A DNA stretch of 64,000 bases from Siphonodentalium dalli (taxonomy: Eukaryota > Mollusca > Scaphopoda > Gadilida > Siphonodentaliidae): positions 81,184,705 to 81,248,704 of the forward strand of contig CP136067.1 in assembly GCA_032622095.1 (NCBI GenBank). The letters are read 5' to 3'. The translations under genes and the position numbers were made by a program. The first letter of the stretch is position 1. Each line of letters starts with the position of its first letter. Shown here piece after piece: positions 32,120 to 42,649 of this stretch. The notes below the pieces were generated by a model, which saw only the letters and a list, made by a program, of their open reading frames with translations, searched no databases and had not been told where the DNA came from.

Positions 32120-32305
32120 CTCCCATTCAGCCATAAAATGATACATTGGAATGATCTATTATTCACTTAGAGGGGTGTTCATGTAATAAAGGCAGACGAC
32201 AGACTAAAACAGATGATACAAGAGTAGAATGATTCAAATTCATTGGTGGGAAATGTTCTGATAATAAGTTGTTGAACTTATTATCTGAATGTTTCCAAAG
32301 GCAAC
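32120..32305. repeat. dispersed repeat 'TATTCATTTGGAGGG', copy 2
   Basis: Shares 'attggaatgatctattattc', 'ggtgggaaatgttc' and 'ataataagttg' with the other copies. It ends where a half palindromic MITE begins. Confidence 0.55.
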
Positions 32306-32307
32306 TA

Positions 32308-32410
32308 CAGCAATGTCCTAAATAATCGACCCTAAGCCACAGCAGAATTATGGGAAATTTTTCAGTATTTAGTTGGAAATATGGCTTGCTGCCATTCATC
32401 GGAAATCTCT
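32308..32410. mobile_element. palindromic MITE, copy 5 (left half only)
   Basis: CAGCAATGTCCTAAATAATC through 'gccattcatcggaaatctc' is one arm only. The opposite arm is missing, so the copy is truncated at its centre. Confidence 0.8.
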
Positions 32411-32466
32411 TTGACATGACATAAATTATGTTGAACTCAACAGTTGAAACCATATCTTTAATTCTT

Positions 32467-32693
32467 CCATGACTGAAGCTTCCCGAAATTTTGCAAAAAC
32501 CCAGTGCCAATGCATTCACTTATATATGCGAGTCTCACATAGGGAGCCTCACATATACAAAAAATGTACAAGAGAATGCATTGGCTTAACAATATTTACC
32601 TTGACATTGTAAGCCAGTGCATTCTCTTATATATGTGAGGCTCCCTATGGAAGACTCACATATATGAGAGAATGCACTGGCTTACAGGATCTT
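32467..32693. repeat. dispersed hairpin repeat 'CAGTGCATTC', copy 3
   Basis: Contains 'ccatgactgaagcttcccg', 'gggagcctcacatataca' and the hairpin CCAGTGCATTCTCTTATATA against its complement ending at 32690. Confidence 0.7.
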
Positions 32694-33165
32694 TAATACT
32701 GCACCAGCGCAGCTCCCATTATGAAAGGGTCAAATCAAAATGATGACATATGACAAGAGGAGAAATACCAATTAAAATAATAAAATAAAATCTTTAGATA
32801 GCACCTCTTAATAGAAGTTATTGGTTTTGCGTGTAATAAACACAGAACCGATCATGTGTGTTAAATTCCTTTGGCCTCTTGTTCTATCCTTACGCCATCA
32901 CAGTTGTGCTATAAACTGACTGCACATAATATGTGCAGTTCTGTATATGTGTTTGCTTCACATTTCTAACTGAAAATATTGAGGACTTCCCTACTTTGTT
33001 CCCCAATTAACAAATAAAACAAGTGAACCAAAGTATGACAGAAATCAGAGAATATCATTCTAATGCATATTTGATGCCTTGACGGCGACAAAGCATAAAT
33101 CGTGGATGATGCTCCAATCACAATCGCATCAATATAGGGACCGTTATCCCTTTCTTAACTAAATG

Positions 33166-34426
33166 CAGGGTTTCTGCCAAGGGGAAATTAATGAGTCCGT
33201 ATTGGGGAAACACATAACGCGACGGGACGACCATGGTTCGAAAATTTTGTTATTTGACACTGAATAGTAGCCATTTCCTTGCACCTGAGTGTCACACAAA
33301 GCAATCCAAAGCTACGTATATTACGCAAGTCGATCATTTTCTGTGGGTGCATTAATTCTGTTGATGGTATCCAGATAATTAATCATGTAATTACGCACGT
33401 AAGACTGCCGTCTGATTGAAGACTAATGAGACTATATCAAGCTACAACTTACAGTGTTTAAAAATTTATAACTTACAATAATATTCCGACAGGTATACTG
33501 AAACTAAACACTAAAAAGCATCTATCAAATACTACCTAGCTGGGAGAATTGAATTAAGTATTTCCTAGAATTTCAAGTAGCTTCCGTGAAAACGAAACTG
33601 ATTTTTCCATGTATTCTTTCAATCGTAAAACTATGTGTGCGCTGTGATGTCATATATACTGCAGGGTTTGTCTGCAGGAGATATTTATAGCGCCGAAATA
33701 CGAATGTTAGTGAAATCATTCAAACTCGGAACGCGTAGCTTGTCAATAGTCTGTATTAGTCAAACAACAGTTGTTGACGATCGCTGCTGTAGAGTTTTAG
33801 CCAACGTGTTATAAAATATAATTGAGTTTTGGCGGGAAACGGGAATATGTGAGCCGTTGTTTGTGTTTGGGGACCCAGGCGGGACAACGAAACTATTATG
33901 GACCGTACTTTGACTTTATCTCCATATTGGGTGGGGGTATTTTTTTGTGTTTTTCCTCCATGCATGTTATATGGGTCAAATAAATGGTGTTGTCACTATG
34001 AATTCCCGCTATAAAGACTGATTTGGGACAGGTTCCGTATTATAACAGTATGATAGCACGGGATCTCGGAGGTAGATACCTCCTTTGGTAGGAGAACCGC
34101 CTGTTGGCGTATGTTGATCCCTACTCTGCCTAACTCAGCAATTCGGCATTCTTTGATCAAATTACAATGTATGTAATCGTACGATAGCACAGGATCTCCG
34201 AGCGTGAGTAGTTTCAACCACAGAAATCCCGTGCGAAGTAATATCCGTACTCAGCAGTCCGACATTCTTTGATGTTACCGCGACATTTATTACGCTGTAT
34301 ATAACATCGCTATTTCAATGCACACCAAACATTACGTTGTAGTTTTGGCGCTTTGATTTCAAAGGGTTACGCTGTACCGGTAAAGTACTATACTCAATTA
34401 ACCCGTTTTTCACCAGTATTCTGTTC

Positions 34427-34465
<39 letters not shown>

Positions 34466-34596
34466 AACTCCCGTTGCAGCCGGATTTTTTATGACATATT
34501 GCTACTGACTTTTGGTACATGTATGAATTAAAAAGATCATCTGCGAGGGGAATGGGTCTGTGGGACAGACCCGCAGCCGGCCTGGCGGAAACCCTG
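33166..34596. mobile_element. 1.43-kb hAT element, CAGGGTTTC termini
   Basis: Ends CAGGGTTTCTGCCA and TGGCGGAAACCCTG are inverted, and both flanks read CTAAATG. Internally there are direct repeats around 'gatagcacgggatctcggag' and 'gatagcacaggatctccgag', and a 36-base C run. No transposase is seen. The termini match the small element at 466-834. Confidence 0.82.
34429..34464 (+). repeat. poly(C) tract of 36 bases
   Basis: Thirty-six uninterrupted C. The true length may differ, because homopolymers are error-prone in sequencing. Confidence 0.85.
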
Positions 34597-34600
34597 CTAA

Positions 34601-34818
34601 ATGTAATGTCCTGCCTTAATTAATCGACTGCTTAACCACAGCAGAATTATGGGTAACTTTTCAGGATTTTGTGGGAAATATGGCTTGTTGCCATTCATCG
34701 GAAAGCTCTCGGGGAGAGCTTTCCGATGAATGGCAACAAGCCATATTTCCGACTAAATCCTGAAAAGTTACCCATAATTCTGCTGTGGTTAAGCAGTCGA
34801 TTAATTAGGGCATTACTG
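34601..34818. mobile_element. palindromic MITE, copy 6
   Basis: A full-length two-arm copy. The left terminus is altered (TGTAATGTCCTGCC) and the right ends GGGCATTACTG followed by TA. Confidence 0.85.
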
Positions 34819-35270
34819 TATCTATTAGAATGGTCTGTTATTCATTTGGGATATTCAGGGAATATAAGTAGACGACACTGTCACAGATGGACGAAAAAAC
34901 AATATGAATGCGAAGGATTCCTATTTATTGGAATGAAATGTTCAGATAATATGTTCAATAAATGACCTACAGTAATGCCCTAATTAATCGACTCCTTAAC
35001 CACAGCAAAATTATGCGTAATTTTTCAGGATTTAGTCGGAAATATGGCTTGTTGCCATTCATCGGAAAATTACCCATAATTCTGCTGTGGTTAAGCAGTC
35101 GATTAATTAGGGCATTACTGTATCTATTAGAATGGTCTGTTATTCATTTGGGATATTCAGGGAATATAAGTAGACGACACTGTCACAGATGGACGAAAAA
35201 ACAATATGAATGCGAAGGATTCCTATTTATTGGAATGAAATGTTCAGATAATATGTTCAATAAATGACCT
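34819..35270. repeat. 302-bp tandem duplication containing MITE arms
   Basis: Spacer 34819-34968 ('tctattagaatggtctgtta' to 'ttcaataaatgacc') recurs at 35121-35270 with an offset of 302 bp and no visible change. Each copy is followed by a palindromic MITE left arm. The spacer is a member of the TATTCATTTGGAGGG repeat family. Confidence 0.9.
34970..35120. mobile_element. palindromic MITE, copy 7 (shortened centre)
   Basis: The left arm from CAGTAATGCCCTAATTAATC joins directly to the outer part of the right arm, dropping the inner hairpin: ...CATCGGAAAATTACCCATAA... Confidence 0.88.
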
Positions 35271-35271
35271 A

Positions 35272-35484
35272 CAGTAATGCCCTAATTAATGGACTCCTTA
35301 ACCACCGCAAAATTATGCGTAATTTTTCAGGATTTAGTCGGAAATATGGCTTGTTGCCATTCATCAGAAAGCTCTCGCCGAGAGCTTTCCGATGAATGGC
35401 AACAAGCCATATTTCCGACTAAATCCTGAAAAATTACCCATAATTCTGCTGTGGTTATGGAGTCGATTAATTAGGGCATTACTG
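35272..35484. mobile_element. palindromic MITE, copy 8, complete, with TA target duplication
   Basis: It starts CAGTAATGCCC, ends GGGCATTACTG, has TA on both sides, and folds into an almost perfect hairpin over its full 213 bp. Confidence 0.92.
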
Positions 35485-35770
35485 TATGTCCTTTTGTTGA
35501 ACTTATTACCTCTTTTAATAAGGTATCTTCAGTTGCAGGTTGCATTTCATTGCAAGTATCCTGAGTTTTGCGATTTGAAGATGTTGACATTTGGTGCTTG
35601 AATCGAATCAACCTGCAGCCCAATTTGCAAATTGAATCAAATTCAAAGTTTCAAAGGGCCCTTTTTCAAATCACTATTCTTGCCTCAGAATTTTTATTGT
35701 ATACACTGGAATCTGTTAGTTGCCTCATGCTTTCTCAAAAACAAGCCTGCAAATACTGTGTCTGTCATTA

Positions 35771-35850
35771 GCAGAATGAGGTCCCCAGAGGATGATTTTA
35801 GTGACAGTGGGCTAGCATCATCAAATTCTCCCTCTGGGGACCTCATTCTG
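35771..35850. mobile_element. mini-hairpin 'CAGAATGAGG', copy 1
   Basis: 80 bp beginning GCAGAATGAGGTCCCCAGAG and ending with CTCTGGGGACCTCATTCTG. Copies at 36055-36146 and 36476-36530 show it is a repeated element. Confidence 0.7.
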
Positions 35851-36054
35851 ATTAGGCCTCATCTTCTGGGAAGTATACATAGCCTCAAATTAACATTGTT
35901 TTTAGTTACGTTTTCCCTTCTGGAAAGTTTCTATATCCACATATAAATTTGCAGAAGATAAAATGCATAATCGAGGTGACTACTGCAACATCACCAACTT
36001 TAACTGGGGAACTTCAATCATATCCTAGGATCTCCCATAGTAGTTGAGGCCTAA

Positions 36055-36146
36055 GCAGAATGAGGTTTCCAGAGGGTGAATTTGGTAATGCTAGCCCACT
36101 GTGCGGGATAGTGTCACTAAATTCACCCTCTGGGGACCTCATTCTG
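36055..36146. mobile_element. mini-hairpin 'CAGAATGAGG', copy 2
   Basis: Arms CAGAATGAGGTTTCCAGAGG and the complement of CCTCTGGGGACCTCATTCTG. The middle reads 'gctagcccactgtg', shared with copy 3. Confidence 0.7.
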
Positions 36147-36372
36147 CAAATGAAAGAGGCTTGCTCACAAATATATTTGTTCCATATAGCTTTGATCAGA
36201 CTGGCCAGCATATTCGATATAATTGCAGACAAGCCACAAGACTTACATCTCCATCTGAGCATCCCACGAGTATATTAGAGTGATTCATCAGAAAAATACT
36301 CAGTTTAGACCTTGTTTCCTTCTACATGAACCAGCTATATTCAGTTATATGATATCTACAGTAAGAGACATA

Positions 36373-36456
36373 CAGTAATGCCCTAAATAATCGACCCCTT
36401 AACCACAGCAGAATTATGGGCAATTTTTCAGGATTTAGTCGGGGAAATATGGCTTT
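36373..36456. mobile_element. palindromic MITE, copy 9 (left half only)
   Basis: CAGTAATGCCCTAAATAATC preceded by TA, ending inside the arm at 'ggaaatatggctt'. There is no right arm. Confidence 0.8.
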
Positions 36457-36475
36457 CCAGAAGATGAGGCCTAAG

Positions 36476-36530
36476 CAGAATGAGGTCCCATGAGGGTGAA
36501 TTTGGTGATACAAGCCCACTGTGCTAACAT
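36476..36530. mobile_element. mini-hairpin 'CAGAATGAGG', copy 3 (one arm)
   Basis: CAGAATGAGGTCCCATGAGG and the family's 'gcccactgtg' middle, with the second arm missing. Confidence 0.5.
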
Positions 36531-37289
36531 TGTTTTAGTTACTTTTTCCCCTTCTGTTCGGTCTCTATATCCCCTAGTTTGCAGAGGATATAATGCAAAC
36601 ATCGAGGTGACTAATGAGTGAACATCACCAACTTCATCTGGGGAACTTCAATCTGATTCTAGGTCTCTCATAGCAGTTGAGGCCCAAGCGGAATAAATTT
36701 GGTGACGCTAACCCGCCATGCTATTTCATGGCTTGTCCATAACCATGTCTGGCACATCTTGTAGTTAAATATTACTGTTTTATTCAATTTTTACAGTTAA
36801 ATGTTTTATTAGAAATTGTTACGGCTAAGTTAAAATTCACCCGCCTGCCACAATTTAAAAAAATTGTTGGGTTGGAATTGAGCAATTTATTTTTGTGAGG
36901 GCTGAGGATACAGATACCTATAATATAGTATTTGGATTATTTGTCAATTAAAATATTTGACCTATAAAAGACTAATTCGCTGGCGAAAAAAAAAATGTGT
37001 ATCCTTTCAATTAAAAGCTGATTAACATTGAAAAGTTATTCATCATCTGGAGCAATTATAATAACCAAATATCACTGATTACTGGAAGCAGTGGAAACTA
37101 GGAATCTATCAGTGTTCTGTCCACATCCTTTGTCTCCAGTTTTGACTCCACGGTAGATGTTATGTTATATTTTATATATTGTTTTTGAAATATGGTTGTG
37201 TGCTAAGAATGTACTGTGCTATTTGAATAAAATGGCTTGATCTACTATTTGTGTTTTGTATTACATTTTAACCATTCATTAACTAAATG
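36531..37289. other. intergenic with an isolated AATAAA
   Basis: No coding exon. 'tgtgctatttgaataaaatg' near 37225 looks like the end of a transcript, but no coding exon can be linked to it. Confidence 0.35.
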
Positions 37290-37505
37290 GAATCTCCCAT
37301 TCAATTGTAAAGTATATATTGGAATGGTCTATTATTCGTCTGGAGGGATATTCAGGAAATATAAGTAGGCGGCAGCCAAATAAACAGATAATACAAGTGC
37401 AGAATGATTCCTAAACATTGGTGGGAAATGTTCAGATAATAAGTTCAAAAAGGCTGTTCATTGAACTTATTATCTGTATATTTCCTAAGGGAACAACTCA
37501 TCTAT
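37290..37505. repeat. dispersed repeat 'TATTCATTTGGAGGG', copy 5
   Basis: Contains 'tggaatggtctattattcg', 'ggagggatattcaggaaata', 'ggtgggaaatgttcag' and 'ggaacaactcatctat', matching the copies near 28.2 and 34.8 kb. Confidence 0.6.
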
Positions 37506-38119
37506 TATAAACACCTAAAAAAAAGAAAGCCCCCCCCCCCAAATATATTCGGTAATATTTTATGAGATATTGGATGGATTTTGACGAAACTTTACGCAAA
37601 TGTTTAGTGGTATCTGAGACACAACCTGTGTGAGGCACCGTCCTGTGAGTTATGTTATGGCCGGCTGAGCACGATTTGAATAGAAGAGGGGTGCTTTTCA
37701 AAAGTTGCAAAACACTGACTAAGAGTGGACAGTCACCCCAGTGTTCCATTGTTCACACAAGTTGTTACTGGCTGTAAATGTGGTCCAAAATTGACACTGA
37801 GTCCACGATAACATGCGTGTCATCTTCGGGACACAATGTGTCCGCTGCATGCCCAGACCATTTAGTCTAACCACATTCCTTTGGAATGACACCTTGAAGT
37901 TTCATGCCGTGAGCAACACAAGAGTTATTGAAATAAGTCTCTTTGAAGGCATTTTTCAGTAAACGATGTTTCCCACCATGTAGGCTGTTGAGGTGCCAAC
38001 ATATAAGGATGTCCCACGCCCGTGCGAGAAGTGGAGGACCAAGGCACAGCCGAATAACTGATCACTCTGCCTGTGTTTTTGCAACTTTTAAAAGTGCCCC
38101 TCTTTCATTCAGTTCGTGT

Positions 38120-38510
38120 TCACTCAGCCAAGAAACGCAAAGGAAAATCGCTCACAAAGTCACTTAAATCGTGAAATTTCGAATTGGGACCTTCACCTAC
38201 ACTGAAGTACATTATTAAGAAAGAGATAATAACAAAGAAATATATTCCCTTTGTTATGACAGGGAACCTTATAAAGTCAAAAAAATAACACGGGGGGGGG
38301 GGGGGAATATATTTCTTAGTGATTATCTGTTCCTTAATAGTGTACTTCACTATATGTGAAGGTCCCAACTCGAAATTGCATGTTTTTCTGTGACTTTTGT
38401 GAGCCAATATCGCAATAAATATTAAATTAATTACCCAGGAAAAGATCCATAATTGTAATAAACGCAAAGCAAAATCGCTCACAAAGTCACTTAAATCGTG
38501 AAATATATCA
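38120..38510. mobile_element. foldback repeat 'ACAGGGAACCTTATAAAGTC', copy 1
   Basis: Contains 'acgcaaaggaaaatcgctca' at both ends in direct orientation, and inverted segments around GGTCCCAACTCGAAAT. It resembles 43556-43910 but is permuted, as if one and a half copies lay in tandem. It carries a run of 14 G near 38293. Confidence 0.65.
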
Positions 38511-38531
38511 AATAAAATGTTACATTATATG

Positions 38532-38887
38532 CAGGGGCGCCGGAAGAGGGGGCAGCTGCCCTTGACCAAGGGGGGGGGGGGGGCCAGCGGGGGCAGGACT
38601 TGCCCTTTTTCTGAAGACAGAAAATGCTTGTTGTGTGTTTATTCTCGTGTTTTTATAGAAAAATGTGACTTTTTTGGTCCAAATACCACCAATTTCACAA
38701 GGAATATTAATTTTTTGTCAATTTGATCACAAAAACCGACAAATACCATTAAAATAGGGATTTTTGCCACAATGAATTTATGGTTATTTTCCCGAGTTTG
38801 CGGAGAAAATGCCCTTTTTTGCGGAAAAGTGCCCTTTTTGTAGGCTCTGCCCCCCCCCCCTGCCCTTGGATGCTTCCGGCGCCCCTG
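38532..38887. mobile_element. 356-bp hAT MITE with perfect 8-bp target duplication
   Basis: Ends CAGGGGCGCCGGAAG and CTTCCGGCGCCCCTG form a 15-bp perfect inverted repeat. ATTATATG flanks both sides (38524-38531 and 38888-38895). Sub-terminal G and C runs pair with each other. Non-coding. Confidence 0.92.
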
Positions 38888-38980
38888 ATTATATGCATAC
38901 TTGTCCCAGAGTTGAGTTGACGCCCACCTCGATATATATTTTAACACGGTGTGTGGTAAATGTAACCCAATCCACATCCG

Positions 38981-39041
38981 TTAATCATGGTTATGTCGCG
39001 TAGACATCCGTTAATCATGGTTATGTCGCGTAGACATCCGT
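38981..39041. repeat. 30-bp direct duplication
   Basis: CATCCGTTAATCATGGTTAT followed by GTCGCGTAGA occurs twice in a row, immediately before the trinucleotide microsatellite. Confidence 0.85.
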
Positions 39042-39057
39042 GGAAATAACGACGGTG

Positions 39058-39465
39058 TTGATGATGATGCATGGTGACAACGATAACAATGACGACGATG
39101 TTGACGACGGCGGTAATAATAATGATGATGATGACGACGACAATGGCGATGATGATGATGATGATCATCATCATCATCATCACCACCGTCATAGTTATCG
39201 TGATCTTTATGAACGTCGTTATCTTCATCGTCATCATTATCATCATCATTAATTAGCATCATTATTATTATTTTCATCGCCGTCGTCGCCATCATCTTCA
39301 TCATTATCGTCGTCGTCATCATCATCATCATCATCATCTCCATCATCATCGCCGCCACCGTCATCAACTTTCATTTTGTCGTCATCGTCACAATCATCTC
39401 ACCAACCACCATAATCATCTTCATTCTCATCAACTTCCTTGTCGTCATCGTCAACATTGTCGTAT
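39058..39465. repeat. GAT/GAC then ATC trinucleotide microsatellite with strand switch
   Basis: The first part is GAT/GAC-rich and switches at about 39164 to its complement (CAT/ATC). The junction GATGATGATCATCATC is a perfect inverted repeat. Poly-Asp, poly-Met and poly-His frames through it are artefacts. Confidence 0.9.
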
Positions 39466-40073
39466 TATTAAAATTAAAAGTACAGTATATACACCTTGAT
39501 ACCGTCCTCGCCCACGCCATGTTACGCAACGCTTTGTTCTTCAGTTAACCTGAGGTTAAGCAAGGGCAGTAAGGTCACGTGTACGTTTATGTCAGCTAGA
39601 CTCGAATATTATGCATTATATTCTACATTCGACATTTTCTTTTGCCTCTGTGGGCTGACTACGTCGCGCGATGACCGGTCAAATGGTCAGCAGCTATAAA
39701 AAACGTAACCCAGATAGTACAGCACGACGTACCTCCTGATTGATAGCCTTGTTGTTTGTGCCGTCTTTTCGCACTTGCAGATCTCGTTATATAAAATACG
39801 TTGGTATTTCACGCCTCTCTCCTTTGAGACACCATGAATGGGGTCATTTGTCATTGTTGACCATCATGTTTGACCTGCATGACCTTATACTGGTGAAGAG
39901 TACGATATGTTGCAGAGCTTATGGTTGATCTCAGTCCAGGTTGATGTGTATATGGTGAGGTTATCGTCCATCGATTCATATCGTCAGGTAAGTTTAGTTC
40001 TGTTGAATTGGTCATTGTCTCAGTTCGGTGTAAAATTTACACTTTCCTCCAGTGAGGATTAATATTCAGGTGT

Positions 40074-40832
40074 GTGAAGTTAGTTGGACGTTCGATATTC
40101 AACGGACATTCGCGTGAAGTTAGTTGGACGTTGGACATTGGATATTCAATATTAAAACATTTAAGAGCATTTCGTATTTTCGTGAAGTTAGTTGGACGTT
40201 CGACATTGGATATTCGATATTCGGCACTTTCAAAAAAATCAATTTTGGTTTTATGCATGAGGGGTGCGCCATGAGTCCAATTCGTGCTCTCCCACTCAAA
40301 CTTCGTCCGAATTTCCGCGCTTTTCCCGTTTTCCAGACCATATCTGGACTTACACTTCATATAGCTATAGAGGGCGCATGCAGGCTGTATATATTGACGA
40401 GTAGATTGAGCTGAAATTTGGTAACTATAGTCATTCCCATACGAGAACTGCACATGCCAACCTACAAGACCAGACATGGTCAGCGTCATGCGTTTTGAAT
40501 ATCGAATACAATATCTTGACTGAAAATTTCGGCCAACATATCAACAAAAAATAAAAATTCGCAGTTTCCCGATGGCACCAGGAGACTTCTCTAGACTTGA
40601 TTCGTGCTCTCCAACTCACAAATTTTCCACTTTTGTTTAGCTTAAAATTTATTTCACGTTGGATATTCAACGGATATTTGGACGAAGTCTGAGTGTGAGA
40701 GCACGAATTGGACTCATGGCGCACCCCTCATGCATAAAACCAAAATTGATTTTTTTGTAATTTTCTAAGTGCCGAATATCGAATATCCAACGTCGAACGT
40801 CCAACTAACTTCACGAAAATACGAAATGCTCT
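40074..40832. mobile_element. foldback element with GAAGTTAGTTGGACGTTCGA arms
   Basis: Left arm about 40163-40318 and right arm about 40671-40832 are inverted copies (TTAGTTGGACGTTCGA, 'catgaggggtgcgccatgag', 'tccaattcgtgctctc'). The left side holds two extra partial repeats of 'gtgaagttagttggacgttc' (40074 and 40114). Overlapping open frames on both strands reflect this symmetry. Confidence 0.8.
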
Positions 40833-41789
40833 CTAAATTATGGTGACCAACGATTTTGGCCGACCCGCCAAAATTCAAGAATGGAAACAAGTCAATCCAT
40901 AAAACACACCTACTATAGGCATACAAAATCCGTTTTCAGATCGCTTTTAACGAATCATAAATGCAAAATGACATAAGGAATCCGACATGAAAGATAGAAA
41001 AGCAGATGAAACTATATTAGATATTGAATTAACCAAGTTTAACTCTGACTAGCGTATCGTTTTGATTTTGATTCTTCTTATATATGATGATCACTTTTTG
41101 TTTAGTTGTTCAGTCAGTTCTCCTTCCAACTTGATCGCCTTTTCTTTGTACATTCGCGCAATGTCCGTGTTGTGGCGATTGTATACAAGAGAAAGATGGT
41201 TGGCAAATGGTTGGCGCTAGGTTTGTCCAATTTGAGTTTGATATCAGAGAGATGTGACCTCATGCGGACTATGAGTTAATTTTTAGGTCTGACTACAAAT
41301 TGGAATCGGCAAAACTTACATTTGCAGAGTAGCAATCCATTTGATGAGTGATAAGATGTTGATGGGGTGGATTCTCTCTCAAAGAAATTCCCAATCTACG
41401 ATATTGATGGGGGTGGATTCTCTCTCTAAGAAATTTCCAATTTGGATATATTTTCTGGTGTTTATGGCACAATGCTTCTATTTAGAGTAACTGACATTTC
41501 CGTCCGAGAAGGTGCGGCCGTTCGGTGCAGGTTGAAAGAAAGTGAAGGCTATTGAAATTGAAGAAATTCATTAATACTTTCAGATTTGTTTTTTTCTTCT
41601 GAGTTGGCGTATCGCGTATAGCCTCAATGAATGAGAGATTGGAAGAGAATGTTACAAGATCATGTTACATCTATATATAGTGGTTTAAACGCCAGGCAAA
41701 TTCACACACACACATTTGTTGAACGCCCGGTGTGAAAACATTTTGAAATATTAACATGGGAATTGCAAAATCCTAGCACTTAGACTGTA
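40833..41789. other. intergenic, no feature recognised
   Basis: Only a short direct duplication of 'tgatgggg.tggattctctctc.aagaaat.tcccaat' (41359-41450) was noticed. Confidence 0.4.
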
Positions 41790-42080
41790 CTCAAGCCTAC
41801 CAATTGTTGTACATTTCCAACCTAACACCCCCTCAGGTTGGAACATTTCCAACTGATGGTCATTTCAGTCCAAACTTTTTACCAAAAGTAGGAAAATATG
41901 CAAGAGTTGGTCTAAAACCAACAAATTCCCCGCTAATAAATTGTTGAAAAATCAAACTACGAGATCAAATTCGACATAATGCTGGTGTGAAATTTCCAAC
42001 TAATGTTGTGTGTCAGCACCTGGTATGAAATTTCCAACTGATGAACATTTTGACCAAAGTTGGGGGAGGGTGAGACACCC
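41790..42080. repeat. dispersed 'GAAATTTCCAAC' repeat
   Basis: Several ATTTCCAACTGATG-type words and 'ttggtctaaaaccaacaaat'. An inverted relative occupies about 58385-58640, and the motif resembles the unit of the 52.2-kb minisatellite. Confidence 0.55.
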
Positions 42081-42227
42081 TCCCACCCCATGTCGCCACG
42101 TCCCTGGCTCGACCCTGTGGGCATGGACAAGGGCATCAGTATATCGTGGCATTATACATGCAATACACATTTTAATTCAACCGGTTAGTTACTTTATCGT
42201 ATGTGGTGCTTGGTGACTGATTTCTCA

Positions 42228-42649
42228 TCTATTAAAATTTTTGGAACTTCTGTCTGTCTGTATGTTTGTGTATGTGTGTAATGGACTCGAAACCGATCCG
42301 ACTCGAATTTGGTATGTAGGCCTACTTTGATCCCGAGAACAATATGGGCGGATCCAACTTCACGCACGATCGTGTCCTTGACCTTACTCATATACGCTCA
42401 TATAGGCATGTTTCTGGAGCTCGACCTATCCGACTCAAATTTGGTATGTAGGCCTACTTTGATCAATGGAACAACACGGGTGGGTCCAATTTCACGTGCG
42501 ACCGTGTCCTTGGCCTTGACCTCGCTCATATACGCTCATATATAGACATGTTTATGGACCTCCAGTCGCTGTATATTCTGCTCGGACGGAGGCGATCACA
42601 AAGAAATCCCCAAATAGCCCGGACGAAGTCGGGCACATCAGCAGACTAG
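42228..42649 (+). mobile_element. small Helitron-like element, complete
   Basis: It starts TCTATTAAAATTTTTGG after an A and ends with the hairpin CCCGGACGAAGTCGGG (42618-42633), a short spacer and CTAG, followed by T. A-to-T insertion, the 5' TC, and a 3' hairpin plus CTRR are the standard Helitron marks. Inside are two roughly 130-bp tandem units ('atttggtatgtaggcctact' at 42307 and 42438). It has no Rep-helicase, so it is non-autonomous. Confidence 0.85.

Noticed and set aside
34669..35601. Several 70-100-residue plus-strand frames with the shared words NGNKPYFRLNPEKLPIILLW
   Set aside because: They are translations of the palindromic MITE arms and the duplicated spacer. The same words appear at every MITE copy and on both strands.
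39011..39367. Frames rich in Asp, Met, His or Ile
   Set aside because: Products of the GAT/ATC microsatellite, present in all frames.
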